The notes under the pieces were generated by a model. The model was not told the DNA's origin. It saw nothing but the letters and a program-made list of their open reading frames with translations, and ran no database searches. A stretch of DNA of 16,822 nt from Candidatus Omnitrophota bacterium. Its GTDB lineage: Bacteria > Omnitrophota > Koll11 > Gygaellales > Profunditerraquicolaceae. Position 1 is the stretch's first letter; the number at the start of each line of letters is the position of its first letter. Shown in pieces: positions 1 to 7,785 of the stretch. The translations under genes were made by a program, and so were the position numbers. The DNA lies in assembly GCA_028719045.1 (NCBI GenBank), contig JAQULD010000023.1, positions 1 to 16,822 on the forward strand, given 5' to 3'.

Positions 1-1
1 C

Positions 2-808
2 AAAGCGGTGAAGGAAGTTTCCGTTGCCACCCCTTTCGGAAAGGCTTCCGATAAATTCATCACCGGAAAACTGGAAGGCAAGGAAGTGGTGTTCCTGCCG
101 CGCCATGCCAGGGGCCACCGCATATCCCCCACTAAGATAAATTACCGGGCTAATATTTACGGGATGAAAAAACTGGGGGTGGACAGGATCATTTCGGTAA
201 CCGCCTGCGGCAGCCTCAAGGAAAATATCAAACCCCTCGATTTTGTAGTGGCGGACCAGTTTGTGGACCGCACTAACCACAGCCGTGAGATGAGTTTTTT
301 TGACAATGGGATAGTGGCGCATATTGTATTCGCGCATCCTGTCTGCGGAGAATTAAGCGGGCATATCTTGCGCGCGGGCGCGGCTCTAAAATTAAACATG
401 CATGGCAAGGGCACTTATATAAATATGGAAGGCCCGGCGTTCTCGACCCTGGCGGAATCTAATCTTTACCGCAGCTGGGGCATGGATATAATCGGGATGA
501 CCAATATGCCGGAAGCAAAACTTGCGAGGGAGGCGGAGATCTGCTACGCGACCCTGGCCTGTGTCACCGACTATGACTGCTGGTATCCGGGCCACGAGTC
601 GGTAACCGTGGAAATGGTGATCAGCAACCTGCAGAAAAATACCGAGAATGCCAAGAAAATATTATCCGCGGTCGTCAGGAATATCCCTGACGAAAGGCAA
701 TGCGGCTGCGGTAATTCCCTGCAATTCGCGATTGTCACGGACAAGAAACTTATCCCGGCGAAAGTGAAGAAAGATTTAAAAGTCATAATAGGAAAGTATA
801 TAAAATAA
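2..808 (+). CDS. mtnP: S-methyl-5'-thioadenosine phosphorylase, 5'-truncated by the window
   Basis: Cleaves methylthioadenosine with phosphate to adenine and methylthioribose-1-phosphate in cytosolic methionine/purine salvage. The visible part (about 268 codons) matches the family from near its N-terminus: TPFGKASD, then [12 protein letters not shown] and INYRAN (phosphate/ribose region), [16 protein letters not shown] (ribose-binding methionine and substrate pocket), MTNMPEA and VTDYDCW. The Asp-Tyr-Asp pair is the adenine-recognising motif of MTA phosphorylases; 6-oxopurine enzymes usually have Asn there, so MTA specificity is inferred. The frame is open to the left edge, and the expected first 20 or so residues, including the Gly-Gly-Ser-Gly phosphate loop, are missing. 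The GTG at position 8 is therefore internal and the true start lies outside. The TAA stop overlaps the next start by one base (TAATG), which suggests translational coupling with ileS. Confidence 0.9.
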   Translation, partial: KAVKEVSVATPFGKASDKFITGKLEGKEVVFLPRHARGHRISPTKINYRANIYGMKKLGVDRIISVTACGSLKENIKPLDFVVADQFVDRTNHSREMSFFDNGIVAHIVFAHPVCGELSGHILRAGAALKLNMHGKGTYINMEGPAFSTLAESNLYRSWGMDIIGMTNMPEAKLAREAEICYATLACVTDYDCWYPGHESVTVEMVISNLQKNTENAKKILSAVVRNIPDERQCGCGNSLQFAIVTDKKLIPAKVKKDLKVIIGKYIK

Positions 809-3327
809 TGGAATATAAATCAACTCTCAATCTGCCTAAGACGGATTTTCCCATGAAGGCTGACCTGCCCAAGCGGGAGCCGCTATTCTTAAAAGAATGG
901 CAGGATAAGGGCATCTACAAGCTTATCCGCGATAAATCCAGAGGCAAGCCGAAATATATCCTCCACGACGGGCCTCCGTACGCCAACGGCGATATACATA
1001 TAGGCCACGCGCTCAATAAAACATTAAAAGACATCGTGGTCAAATATAAGACCATGCAGGGTTATGATTCCCCTTATGTCCCGGGCTGGGATTGCCACGG
1101 CCTGCCTATAGAGCACCAGTTGTTCAAGGAACTGAAAATCAGCAAGCACCAGATTACGCAATTGGAATTCAGGAAAAAGGCCCATGACTACGCGATGAAA
1201 TATGTGGAGAGCCAAAAAGAACAGTTTAAGCGCCTGGGAGTATTCGGCGATTGGGATAATCCTTATCTTACGTTAAGCCATGAATATGAAGAGGCGATTA
1301 TTTCTTCATTCAATGAGTTATTCAAAAAAGGTTTCATCAAGCGCGGGCTAAAACCGGTTAACTGGTGTTTCAAATGCGAGACCGCCCTTGCCGAGGCTGA
1401 AGTGGAATATGAAGACCACACTTCTCCTTCGGTATTCGTAAAATTCAGCCTTAAAGAAAACAATGATTTCAGGAAGGATAGTTTTCTGGCGATCTGGACC
1501 ACCACTCCCTGGACATTGCTTGCTAACGTCGCTGTAGCTGTGCATCCGGATTTTGTTTATTCATATATCAAGACGGCCAAAGGCAATTTGATCATTGCTA
1601 ATGTCAGGCTTGCAGTGCTGGCTTCCATGGGCATCGATACCTATGAAGTGATCAGGGAGCTAAAGGGGAGGGAACTGGAAGGATTGGCCTATGACCATCC
1701 GTTCGGCTTGCGTTTAGGAAAGGTGGTTCTCGCGGATTATGTCTCATCTGAAGAAGGGACCGGCCTTGTCCATACCGCTCCGGGGCACGGCGCGGAAGAT
1801 TACCAGACCGGATTGAAATATGGCCTTGAGATCGTCATGCCGGTTGACGCCAGAGGAAAATTTGATGCGAGCGCGGGGGAATTCTCCGGACTAAACGTAT
1901 ATGACGCCAATAAGAATATAATCGAAAAATTACAGTCCCTGGGGCTCTTGCTTTTGGAATCAAAAATTTCACATTCCTATCCGCATTGCTGGCGCTGCAA
2001 GAACCCCATAATTTTCAGGGCTACCAAACAGTGGTTCCTGATCATCGGGCATGACAATTTAAGGGATAAGTTGCTTGGCGCTATTAAGGACAGCGTGCAG
2101 TGGGTACCCGCGGCGGGGGCGGGCAGAATATCCGCGATGGTCGGTTTACGCCCTGACTGGTGCTTATCGAGGCAAAGGTATTGGGGTGTTCCCGTGCCTG
2201 CGCTGGTCTGCGATGAATGCAAAGAGGAATTCTTTAACAGCCAGGTGATCGAGAATTTCGTCGGGTTCTCAGCGAGCGAGGGTTCAGACAGCTGGTTTAG
2301 CCGGGAGGTAAAAGATTTTCTCCCTCCGGGATTAACCTGCCCGGTTTGCAAAAAAGGAAAATCTTTCTCTAAAGGCGCCGATATTTTAGACGTCTGGTTT
2401 GATTCCGGAGTTAGCTCACAGGCGGTCCTGAAAAAAAGAAAAGAACTCGGATTCCCGGCTGCCCTTTACCTGGAAGGCTCTGACCAGCATAGGGGATGGT
2501 TCCAGTCTTCGCTTATCTCCGCCATGGCGATAGACAATACCGCGCCTTTTAAAACTGTGCTTACCCACGGCTTTGTAGTGGACGCAGACGGCAAGAAAAT
2601 GTCCAAGTCCCTTGGCAATGTGATCTCTCCTTTTGAGATCACCAAGGATTACGGCGCGGATATTTTGAGGATGTGGGTGGCTTCGAGCGACTATAACGAG
2701 GATATCCGTATTTCTAAAGAGATCCTCACCCGTTTGTCGGAAGCTTACCGCAAGATCCGCAATACCGCGAAATTCATCTTAAGCAACCTTTATGATTTTG
2801 ATCCTGATAAGAACAGGGTGGACTATGCTGATCTAAAGAAAATAGACAAGTGGGTACTCTACAGGCTCCAGGATGTTTTGAATTACGTTGAGACCGCCTA
2901 TGGCGCGGAAGTAAACCCTCTTTTTGAATTCCACAGGGCTTATAAAGGCATATACGATTTCTGCAATGAGGACCTTTCTATGCGTTATCTCGATATGGCC
3001 AAAGGGAGGCTTTATACTTCCGGGGCTGATTCTGTGGAGCGCAGGGCCGCTCAGACCGCCATGTATGAGGCCTTGTGCGTTTTAGTGCGGATGATGGCTC
3101 CTATTTTAGTGTTCACGGCGGAAGAAATATGGCAGGCTATGCCGAAGGGCAAACTCGATCATGCCGCCCCAAGTGTGCACCTGGCGGATTTTCCCAAGGC
3201 CAATCCCGTTTACGCGCAGCGCGACCCGGGACTAAAGCCTGTATTTGACCTTTTGCCTGAAGTTGCTAAATTGCTTGAAGAGTTGCGCTCTAAGGGCGAG
3301 ATCGGCAGTTCCTTTGACGCGAAATAA
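808..3327 (+). CDS. ileS: Isoleucyl-tRNA synthetase, main part (frameshifted before the zinc domain)
   Basis: Class Ia synthetase charging tRNA-Ile in the cytosol, with a CP1 editing domain that hydrolyses Val-tRNA-Ile. Visible marks are the HIGH motif (residues 64-67), [11 protein letters not shown], the editing-domain segment [25 protein letters not shown], the [11 protein letters not shown] active-site strand, KMSKS (597-601) and a helical anticodon-binding domain. Translation stops at residue 839, right after IGSSFDAK, where the family continues into a linker and a C-terminal zinc finger. The missing tail is encoded in the -1 frame directly downstream (to 3623). Joined, the two parts give about 938 residues, the length of E. 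coli IleS. One missing A in the AAA run at 3322-3324 would explain the break. The ATG at 808 overlaps the mtnP stop. Sequencing or assembly error is the simplest explanation for this essential gene; a real split is possible. Confidence 0.95.
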   Translation: MEYKSTLNLPKTDFPMKADLPKREPLFLKEWQDKGIYKLIRDKSRGKPKYILHDGPPYANGDIHIGHALNKTLKDIVVKYKTMQGYDSPYVPGWDCHGLPIEHQLFKELKISKHQITQLEFRKKAHDYAMKYVESQKEQFKRLGVFGDWDNPYLTLSHEYEEAIISSFNELFKKGFIKRGLKPVNWCFKCETALAEAEVEYEDHTSPSVFVKFSLKENNDFRKDSFLAIWTTTPWTLLANVAVAVHPDFVYSYIKTAKGNLIIANVRLAVLASMGIDTYEVIRELKGRELEGLAYDHPFGLRLGKVVLADYVSSEEGTGLVHTAPGHGAEDYQTGLKYGLEIVMPVDARGKFDASAGEFSGLNVYDANKNIIEKLQSLGLLLLESKISHSYPHCWRCKNPIIFRATKQWFLIIGHDNLRDKLLGAIKDSVQWVPAAGAGRISAMVGLRPDWCLSRQRYWGVPVPALVCDECKEEFFNSQVIENFVGFSASEGSDSWFSREVKDFLPPGLTCPVCKKGKSFSKGADILDVWFDSGVSSQAVLKKRKELGFPAALYLEGSDQHRGWFQSSLISAMAIDNTAPFKTVLTHGFVVDADGKKMSKSLGNVISPFEITKDYGADILRMWVASSDYNEDIRISKEILTRLSEAYRKIRNTAKFILSNLYDFDPDKNRVDYADLKKIDKWVLYRLQDVLNYVETAYGAEVNPLFEFHRAYKGIYDFCNEDLSMRYLDMAKGRLYTSGADSVERRAAQTAMYEALCVLVRMMAPILVFTAEEIWQAMPKGKLDHAAPSVHLADFPKANPVYAQRDPGLKPVFDLLPEVAKLLEELRSKGEIGSSFDAK

Positions 3328-3332
3328 TTCTA

Positions 3333-3623
3333 TTGACAAGAAGCGAAGAACGTTATACATTTCTATCTAGCTTAAAAGAGGACCTGCCTGAGATTTTTAA
3401 GGTCTCTCAGGTGGTGATAACACGCCAGGAAGAAAAATCAAGCGGCGCGCCGCAGTCTTCTGCGCTTTGCGACGTAGCTATTGCCGCTGATAAAGCCGCC
3501 GGTGAAAAATGCGTCCGTTGCTGGAACTATTTTCAAGCATTATCGGGAGACAAGGACCATCCATCGATCTGCGGAAATTGTTTAAAAGCCATAGGGGGTA
3601 AAAAAATTGAAAAACAAATATGA
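3333..3623 (+). CDS. ileS: Isoleucyl-tRNA synthetase, C-terminal zinc-finger fragment (frame -1)
   Basis: This is the 3' end of ileS displaced by one base. Reading the frame upstream of the nominal TTG at 3333 gives Ile-Ile-Leu-Leu-Thr, which continues smoothly from the FDAK that ends the main fragment. The fragment carries KAAGEKCVRCWNY followed by ICGNC, the CxxC...CxxC zinc-binding tail needed for aminoacylation in bacterial IleS enzymes. I see no Shine-Dalgarno sequence before the TTG, so an independent protein starting here is unlikely. Its 3' end overlaps the next gene by 17 bases. It should be read as part of the 808-3623 gene rather than as a separate gene. Confidence 0.85.
   Translation: MTRSEERYTFLSSLKEDLPEIFKVSQVVITRQEEKSSGAPQSSALCDVAIAADKAAGEKCVRCWNYFQALSGDKDHPSICGNCLKAIGGKKIEKQI
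3593..3598 (+). promoter_or_regulatory. Ribosome binding site deciding the TTG start at 3607
   Basis: A purine block AGGGGG lies about 8 bases before TTG 3607, inside the end of ileS. It supports a TTG start for the zinc-finger gene, whose N-terminal helix would otherwise be lost. Confidence 0.55.
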
Positions 3624-3990
3624 CAAGAAAGAACTGGCGGAATTCAAGAAAATAATCTTGAAGAGAAAAGATGAGATCACGGAGAATATAGACCATATAT
3701 CCGAAGATACGCTGAAAAAATCCCAGAAGGACGCGGCAGGGGATATTTCAGGTTATTCCTTCCATATGGCGGATGTCGCGACGGACACTTATGACCGTGA
3801 ATTTTCGTTAGGGTTAGCTTCCAACGAACGGCAGCTTCTTTTCGAATTGGATGACGCCTTGAAGAAAATCGAAGAGGGCACTTTCGGTATCTGCGAAGGG
3901 TGCAAAGAAATAATCTCGAAAACAAGGCTGAAGGCCCTTCCCTACGCGCGTTTTTGCCTTAAATGCCAGGAGAAAAGGGAGAAAAAATAA
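3607..3990 (+). CDS. TraR/DksA family C4 zinc-finger protein
   Basis: A 127-residue protein with an N-terminal helical part, the motif MADVATDTYDRE (54-65) resembling the acidic coiled-coil tip of DksA-like proteins, and a C4 zinc finger with Cys96, Cys99, Cys117 and Cys120 (CEGC and CLKC) around the typical ALPYARFC segment. DksA-type proteins enter the RNA polymerase secondary channel and modulate transcription, often with ppGpp. Whether this member does so is inference: it is a short member similar to the TraR/YteA-like group and need not be the DksA orthologue. The TTG start is supported by AGGGGG upstream. It overlaps ileS by 17 bases and lspA by 28, so it is probably co-expressed with both. 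Confidence 0.85.
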   Translation: MKNKYDKKELAEFKKIILKRKDEITENIDHISEDTLKKSQKDAAGDISGYSFHMADVATDTYDREFSLGLASNERQLLFELDDALKKIEEGTFGICEGCKEIISKTRLKALPYARFCLKCQEKREKK

Positions 3991-4445
3991 TTACCTCTCA
4001 AGCGATGATCTTTATCATCGTTTTTCCCATTCTTTGTTTAGACCAGCTCAGCAAATTCATTATCTCCGGAAGACTTTTATTGAACGAATCTATCCCCGTA
4101 ATAAAGGGGGTATTGTATTTTACCCTTGTCCATAACCGCGGGGCGGCTTTTGGTTTGCTTAAGAACCAGCTCCCTTTGTTTGTTTTTACCGCGATCGTGA
4201 CCGTGGTTTTGATTTATTCCAACCTTAAGAAACACAGGCTCGGCGGTTTTTCTATCTACAACGTATCATTATGCCTCATCTTGGCGGGCGCGCTGGGAAA
4301 TTTCATCGACCGCATCATCTTCGGGTACGTTATCGATTTCCTTGATTTCCGCGTCTGGCCCGTGTTTAATCTTGCCGATAGCGCTATTACCGCAGGGGCG
4401 GTATTGTTAGGATATACCTTGTTGTTCGATAAGCGCAAAACGTAA
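3963..4445 (+). CDS. lspA: Lipoprotein signal peptidase (signal peptidase II)
   Basis: Inner-membrane aspartic protease that removes the signal peptide from lipid-modified prolipoproteins. At 160 residues it is normal length, with four hydrophobic segments (about 14-32, 68-86, 99-117 and 135-155). Family blocks are LDQLSK (26-31), NRGAAFG (58-64), GNFIDR (112-117) and VIDF with catalytic Asp125, and FNLADSAI with catalytic Asp139. The start is uncertain. ATG 3963 overlaps the zinc-finger gene by 28 bases and has no clear ribosome binding site. ATG 4005 would give 146 residues and still keep the first membrane segment, but also lacks one. The stop codon sits inside a perfect 22-base palindrome. 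Presence of LspA implies lipoproteins, consistent with a diderm envelope. Confidence 0.95.
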   Translation: MPGEKGEKIITSQAMIFIIVFPILCLDQLSKFIISGRLLLNESIPVIKGVLYFTLVHNRGAAFGLLKNQLPLFVFTAIVTVVLIYSNLKKHRLGGFSIYNVSLCLILAGALGNFIDRIIFGYVIDFLDFRVWPVFNLADSAITAGAVLLGYTLLFDKRKT

Positions 4446-4460
4446 AACGTTTTACGTTTA
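4437..4460 (+). repeat. Perfect 22-bp palindrome and AAAACGT heptamer repeat at the lspA stop
   Basis: Bases 4438-4459 read the same on both strands, centred on the C/G at 4448/4449, with no mismatch. The left half is also two exact tandem copies of the heptamer AAAACGT (4437-4450), followed by its inverted counterpart. The TAA stop of lspA (4443-4445) lies inside. As RNA it could form a hairpin of about nine A/U-rich base pairs, but no T-run follows, so it is not a standard terminator. It may be a DNA-binding palindrome or a relic of tandem repeat expansion. Confidence 0.7.
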
Positions 4461-4499
4461 CCCCGCACAAACAATAAAAACCCAATTACGCTTGTTTCC

Positions 4500-5417
4500 A
4501 TGCAGGAATATACTTTTAAAATATCTGAAGAGGATTCGGGAAAAAGGCTGGACCTGTTTTTGGCCGATTTCTGCCAGGCAAATAAGCTTGGGGTCTCCCG
4601 CACGCAGGTCCAAAGATTGCTTCAGGAAGGAAAAATCAGCGTTGAAGGCCTGGAATCCGTAAGCGCGCATTATAAATTAAAACCTGGACATGTAGTCAGG
4701 TTTATTTTTGAAGAAAAGAAGGCGCAAAGCCCGGTTTCAGAAGATATCCCTTTGAAAGTGGTTTTCGAAGACGAAGACCTGGCGATAATCGATAAGCCCC
4801 GTGGCCTGGTAGTGCATCCTGCCCCGGGCAATTACGAACATACGCTGGTCAACGCCCTTTTGCACCGTTTTAAAAAATTGTCGGATATCAATCCTCAAAG
4901 GCCGGGCATAGTGCACAGGCTGGATAAAGAAACTTCCGGGCTCCTGGTCATCGCCAAAAATAATGCCGCGCACCTTTCCCTTTCCAAGCAGTTCTCGGAA
5001 CACTCGATCAAAAGAAAATATATCGCCCTGGTAAAAGGGAGAATGGAGTTCGAAGAAAACATCGTTGAACTGCCTATCGGACGCCATCCCCATAAAAGGA
5101 AAAACATGTCCGTCGGGTTCGGAAAGAACACTAAATACGCCAAGACCCGCTACCGCACACTGAAACGCACAGACGCCGCGAGCCTCCTGGAACTGGAGCC
5201 TTTTACCGGCAGGACACACCAGCTCAGGGTACACCTTTCCTACCTTGGCCATCCTATACTTGGCGACACAAAATACGGAAGGAATAATGAGTTCACCCGT
5301 CTTGCCCTGCACGCCAAGTACCTGGGTTTTGAACATCCGACCTCCGGCAGGTTCGTGGAATTTTCCAGCCCCCTGCCGAAAGAATTCGAGGAGTTCTTTA
5401 GCAAAAATATCGCTTGA
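4500..5417 (+). CDS. rluD: RluA/RluD-family 23S rRNA pseudouridine synthase
   Basis: Converts specific uridines in 23S rRNA to pseudouridine. The 305 residues comprise an N-terminal S4 RNA-binding domain (about 15-75, starting GKRLDLFLADF and including VSRTQVQRLL) and the RluA catalytic domain (about 85-300). The catalytic aspartate is Asp142 in HRLDKETSGLL. Other family blocks are IIDKPRGLVVHPAPG (97-111), the GRTHQLRVHL strand and HPILGDTKYG. S4 plus these motifs fits RluD/YlyB rather than RluB/E types; exact target uridines cannot be read from sequence. The ATG at 4500 gives the usual family N-terminus, but I see no good Shine-Dalgarno sequence. In many bacteria an rluD-like gene directly follows lspA, and the same order holds here across a 54-base gap. 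Confidence 0.92.
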   Translation: MQEYTFKISEEDSGKRLDLFLADFCQANKLGVSRTQVQRLLQEGKISVEGLESVSAHYKLKPGHVVRFIFEEKKAQSPVSEDIPLKVVFEDEDLAIIDKPRGLVVHPAPGNYEHTLVNALLHRFKKLSDINPQRPGIVHRLDKETSGLLVIAKNNAAHLSLSKQFSEHSIKRKYIALVKGRMEFEENIVELPIGRHPHKRKNMSVGFGKNTKYAKTRYRTLKRTDAASLLELEPFTGRTHQLRVHLSYLGHPILGDTKYGRNNEFTRLALHAKYLGFEHPTSGRFVEFSSPLPKEFEEFFSKNIA

Positions 5418-5441
5418 TTTTTTATTCAAAAATGATATATT
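5414..5441 (+). promoter_or_regulatory. Candidate sigma70 promoter for the coiled-coil gene and aroA
   Basis: TTGATT (5414-5419) and TATATT (5436-5441) are 16 bases apart, in the A/T-rich 67-base gap after rluD. The -35 box overlaps the rluD stop codon. A moderate match only; it suggests a new transcription unit starting near 5448. Confidence 0.4.
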
Positions 5442-5470
5442 AAAAGCAATTAGGGTCGAGAGGAATCATA

Positions 5471-5479
5471 AAAGGAGGG
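5471..5479 (+). promoter_or_regulatory. Strong ribosome binding site fixing the start at 5485
   Basis: AAAGGAGGG, a nearly perfect Shine-Dalgarno sequence, lies 5 bases before ATG 5485. It rules out the much longer in-frame reading that begins inside rluD. Confidence 0.8.
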
Positions 5480-5484
5480 AACGA

Positions 5485-6339
5485 ATGGGCAATAAAGGCA
5501 AAATCACAGTTTTAATTCTTATTGTTCTGGTACTCATTTCGTTATCATTAGCCGGAGGAACTTTCTATCTTTTACAGAAAGAGAAAGAAGATAAAATATC
5601 CTTACAGCAGCAATTGGCGGATGTTAAGTCAAAGGAAGCGCAGCTGAAAGCCAAGCTTTCTGATTCTCAAAAAGCGGAGGACGGGCTGAAAAAAGATTTA
5701 ATGGACGCCAAAGCCCAGATAGATAAATTAAACGATGACATGGACAAGGAAAAACTTGCCAAGCAAGATGCCTTGGACCAGAAAGAACAGCTGAAACTGC
5801 GGTTAAGCCAGATGGAAACAGCAAAGAAAGACGCGGAGAAAGCTGTCAGCCTTATGCAGGATGAATACATAAAAACAAGGACCCAGCTTTCTGAATTGGA
5901 GGCCAAGAGGGGTAAGTTAGAAGCGAGGATCAAGGAACTGGAAGAAAAATCCCAGAAAGTGGAATTGGGGAAAATAGTCGTAAGCCCCGAGACTACAGCT
6001 GTATCCGCTGGCCAGCCAGCCGGACAGGCGCAGCAATCGGCCCAGCCGCAGGCTGCCGGCGCTCCCGTTGAGCAGAAAAAAGAAAGCAAAGCCCCCGCAG
6101 CATCCGGGCTTCAGGGAAAAGTGCTGGTCATAAATAAAGATTATAATTTCGTAGTGACTAACCTCGGTAAAAAAGACGGTGTTGACGTAGGTGATGTTTT
6201 TTCAGTCTTTCACGGGGAAAGTTACGTTGGCGACGTAAAGATAGAAAAGATCCATGATTCCATGTCTGCCGCGGGGTTTGTCTCAACAGATACGAAGGAA
6301 AAGGTAAACGAAGGCGATAAGGTAATTCAGAAAAAATAA
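5485..6339 (+). CDS. Membrane-anchored coiled-coil protein of unknown function
   Basis: I do not recognise this 284-residue protein as a named family. It has a short basic N-terminus, one hydrophobic segment (about 7-30), a long charged heptad-rich coiled coil (about 31-162), a low-complexity linker rich in Ala, Gln and Pro (about 170-207), and a compact C-terminal domain (about 208-284) starting LQGKVLVINKDYNFVVTNLG and ending in NEGDKVIQ. That last domain looks all-beta and resembles, by eye, the C-terminal domains of FlgT-like or MreC-like envelope proteins, with a conserved-style Gly-x-x-x-Gly-Asp-x-Phe turn. Inferred topology is a single-pass inner-membrane anchor with the coiled coil and beta domain in the periplasm. 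The start is chosen from AAAGGAGGG upstream. Its stop abuts the aroA start, so the two are probably co-translated although functionally unrelated. Confidence 0.8.
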   Translation: MGNKGKITVLILIVLVLISLSLAGGTFYLLQKEKEDKISLQQQLADVKSKEAQLKAKLSDSQKAEDGLKKDLMDAKAQIDKLNDDMDKEKLAKQDALDQKEQLKLRLSQMETAKKDAEKAVSLMQDEYIKTRTQLSELEAKRGKLEARIKELEEKSQKVELGKIVVSPETTAVSAGQPAGQAQQSAQPQAAGAPVEQKKESKAPAASGLQGKVLVINKDYNFVVTNLGKKDGVDVGDVFSVFHGESYVGDVKIEKIHDSMSAAGFVSTDTKEKVNEGDKVIQKK

Positions 6340-7674
6340 ATGAGTTCGTTTGTAGTAAGACCTTTGCCTTATCTTAAAGGGATAGTATCTGTCCCCGGAG
6401 ATAAATCCATAGCCCACCGCAGTTTGATCCTTAGCGCTATTGCCCTGGGAACAACCAAGATAAATAATTTCCCCGCTAATAACGATTGCCTTTTTACCCT
6501 GGAAGCTTTCAGGCGACTGGGCGTTAAAATAAAATACAATAGACAGGAAGAAACGCTTACGGTTTCAGGCAAGGGCCTTTCGGGTTTAAAAGCACCCGTA
6601 AGGCCCATTTTTGTCGGTGAGTCCGGGACCACTTTGCGTTTGCTTCTTGGCGTTTTGGCAGGTTGCGGTTTTACCGCCAAGTTAAAGGCCGCGAAATCCC
6701 TTTCTAAAAGGCCTATGTTGCGCGTCACCGCGCCTTTAAGGATGATGGGGGCGGAAATTTCCGCCAGCCATTTACCGGGCGGCAGGACTGAAGAATACCC
6801 GCCTTTGACTATTAAAGGAGGCGGCCTTAAACCTATCAGTTATAAAATGCCGGTTGCCTCCGCGCAGGTTAAATCGGCGATCCTTCTGGCAGCGCTTTTT
6901 GCTGAAGGGGACACTACCGTGCTTGAAACGGTAAAGACGCGGGACCATACCGAAAGGCTGCTGAAATTATTTAAAGCAGAAGTAAAAGTTAAGGGAAATA
7001 AGATAGTTGTGAAAGGCAGCCCTAAACTTCTTTCACCGCGTGTAATCACTGTCCCGGGGGATATATCCTCCGCGGCGTTTTTCATGGTTTTAGCCGCGAT
7101 ACTTCCCGATGCTTCCATCACCATAAAAAATGTGAGCCTGAATCCTTCCCGCTCCGGAGTTATCAGGGTGCTTAAAAGGATGGGAGCCTGTATCAGTATC
7201 TCGGCTGCGGACACAGGTTTTTCCAAATTTGAGCCTATGGGAAGCGTGACCGTAAAGAGCGGTCCTTTAAGGGCAACTGTAGTGAAAAAAGAAGAGATCC
7301 CTTCTTTAATTGATGAGCTGCCCGTTCTTATGGTGGCGGCGGCCAATGCCAAAGGCAGGAGCATTTTTGAAGGCGTGCAGGAATTGAGGGTCAAAGAGAC
7401 TGACCGGATCGAATCCATGACAGAAAATCTTAGCCGTATGGGCGTGTCGGTAAAAGCCGTAAGGACCGCAAGATCGGAAAAAATCATCGTAGAAGGCGCA
7501 AAACAGCTTATAGGAACAAAAGTTAGGAGTTTCGGTGATCATCGCACGGCTATGAGCATGATAATCGCCGGAATGAATGCCAAAGGTCCTACCTTAATAG
7601 ATGATGTGGGCTGTATCAGTAAATCTTTCCCGGGTTTCCTTAGCGCCTTAAAGGGCCTTTCCCGCAGTCAATAA
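6340..7674 (+). CDS. aroA: 3-phosphoshikimate 1-carboxyvinyltransferase (EPSP synthase)
   Basis: Sixth step of the shikimate pathway: transfers the enolpyruvyl group of PEP to shikimate-3-phosphate in the cytosol. At 444 residues it has normal length with both inverse alpha/beta domains. Visible blocks are VPGDKSIAHRSL with Lys22, GESGTTLRLL (93-102), SAQVKSAILLA (shikimate-3-phosphate contacts), VPGDISSAAFF, DELPVLMVAAA with the catalytic-type Asp325, ELRVKETDRI with Glu353, and FGDHRTAMS near the end. The block starting GESG replaces the GNAG of E. coli; a GESG form also occurs in other bacterial EPSP synthases, so this is not a defect. The ATG directly follows the stop of the preceding gene (TAAATG), so expression probably depends on translation of that gene. 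No other aromatic-pathway gene is nearby. Confidence 0.96.
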   Translation: MSSFVVRPLPYLKGIVSVPGDKSIAHRSLILSAIALGTTKINNFPANNDCLFTLEAFRRLGVKIKYNRQEETLTVSGKGLSGLKAPVRPIFVGESGTTLRLLLGVLAGCGFTAKLKAAKSLSKRPMLRVTAPLRMMGAEISASHLPGGRTEEYPPLTIKGGGLKPISYKMPVASAQVKSAILLAALFAEGDTTVLETVKTRDHTERLLKLFKAEVKVKGNKIVVKGSPKLLSPRVITVPGDISSAAFFMVLAAILPDASITIKNVSLNPSRSGVIRVLKRMGACISISAADTGFSKFEPMGSVTVKSGPLRATVVKKEEIPSLIDELPVLMVAAANAKGRSIFEGVQELRVKETDRIESMTENLSRMGVSVKAVRTARSEKIIVEGAKQLIGTKVRSFGDHRTAMSMIIAGMNAKGPTLIDDVGCISKSFPGFLSALKGLSRSQ

Positions 7675-7680
7675 TTTTAA

Positions 7681-7709
7681 TTGACCTGTTTTCTTTTATA
7701 TGGTATAGT
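7681..7709 (+). promoter_or_regulatory. Sigma70-like extended -10 promoter of the mre/rod operon
   Basis: TTGACC (7681-7686) and TATAGT (7704-7709) are separated by exactly 17 bases, and TGG directly before the -10 box makes an extended -10 element. Transcription would start near 7716, leaving an untranslated leader of about 70 bases before mreB. The leader begins with a T-rich stretch flanked by short inverted pentamers (ATAGT at 7705, ACTAT at 7717). Confidence 0.7.
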
Positions 7710-7773
7710 TTTTTTTACTATCCGCCCGTGTATCTTAGGGTTTAATCTCTGATAAAATCATAAATCCTCATTT

Positions 7774-7779
7774 AAGGAG
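7774..7779 (+). promoter_or_regulatory. Ribosome binding site of mreB
   Basis: AAGGAG lies 6 bases before ATG 7786. It supports the long N-terminus of MreB over the internal ATG at codon 23. Confidence 0.7.
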
Positions 7780-7785
7780 ACTAGT

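Noticed and set aside
3315..3335. Programmed -1 frameshift in ileS
   Set aside because: There is no X-XXY-YYZ slippery heptamer, no obvious stem-loop follows, and ileS is not known to use recoding. A missing A is simpler.
4737..5429. Long open frame on the minus strand opposite rluD
   Set aside because: It is the complement of a clearly conserved gene, has no recognisable domain and no credible ribosome binding site.
5245..5484. In-frame 5' extension of the coiled-coil gene beginning inside rluD
   Set aside because: It overlaps rluD in another frame, gives non-family-like sequence, and a strong ribosome binding site at 5471 with ATG 5485 fixes the true start.
6616..6633. GESGTT in EPSP synthase as an active-site defect
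   Set aside because: A GESG form of this loop occurs in other functional bacterial enzymes, and all other active-site blocks are intact.
6840..7487. Long open frame on the minus strand opposite aroA
   Set aside because: It mirrors conserved EPSP synthase codons, and its sequence is low-complexity Ser/Thr-rich, typical of antisense shadows.
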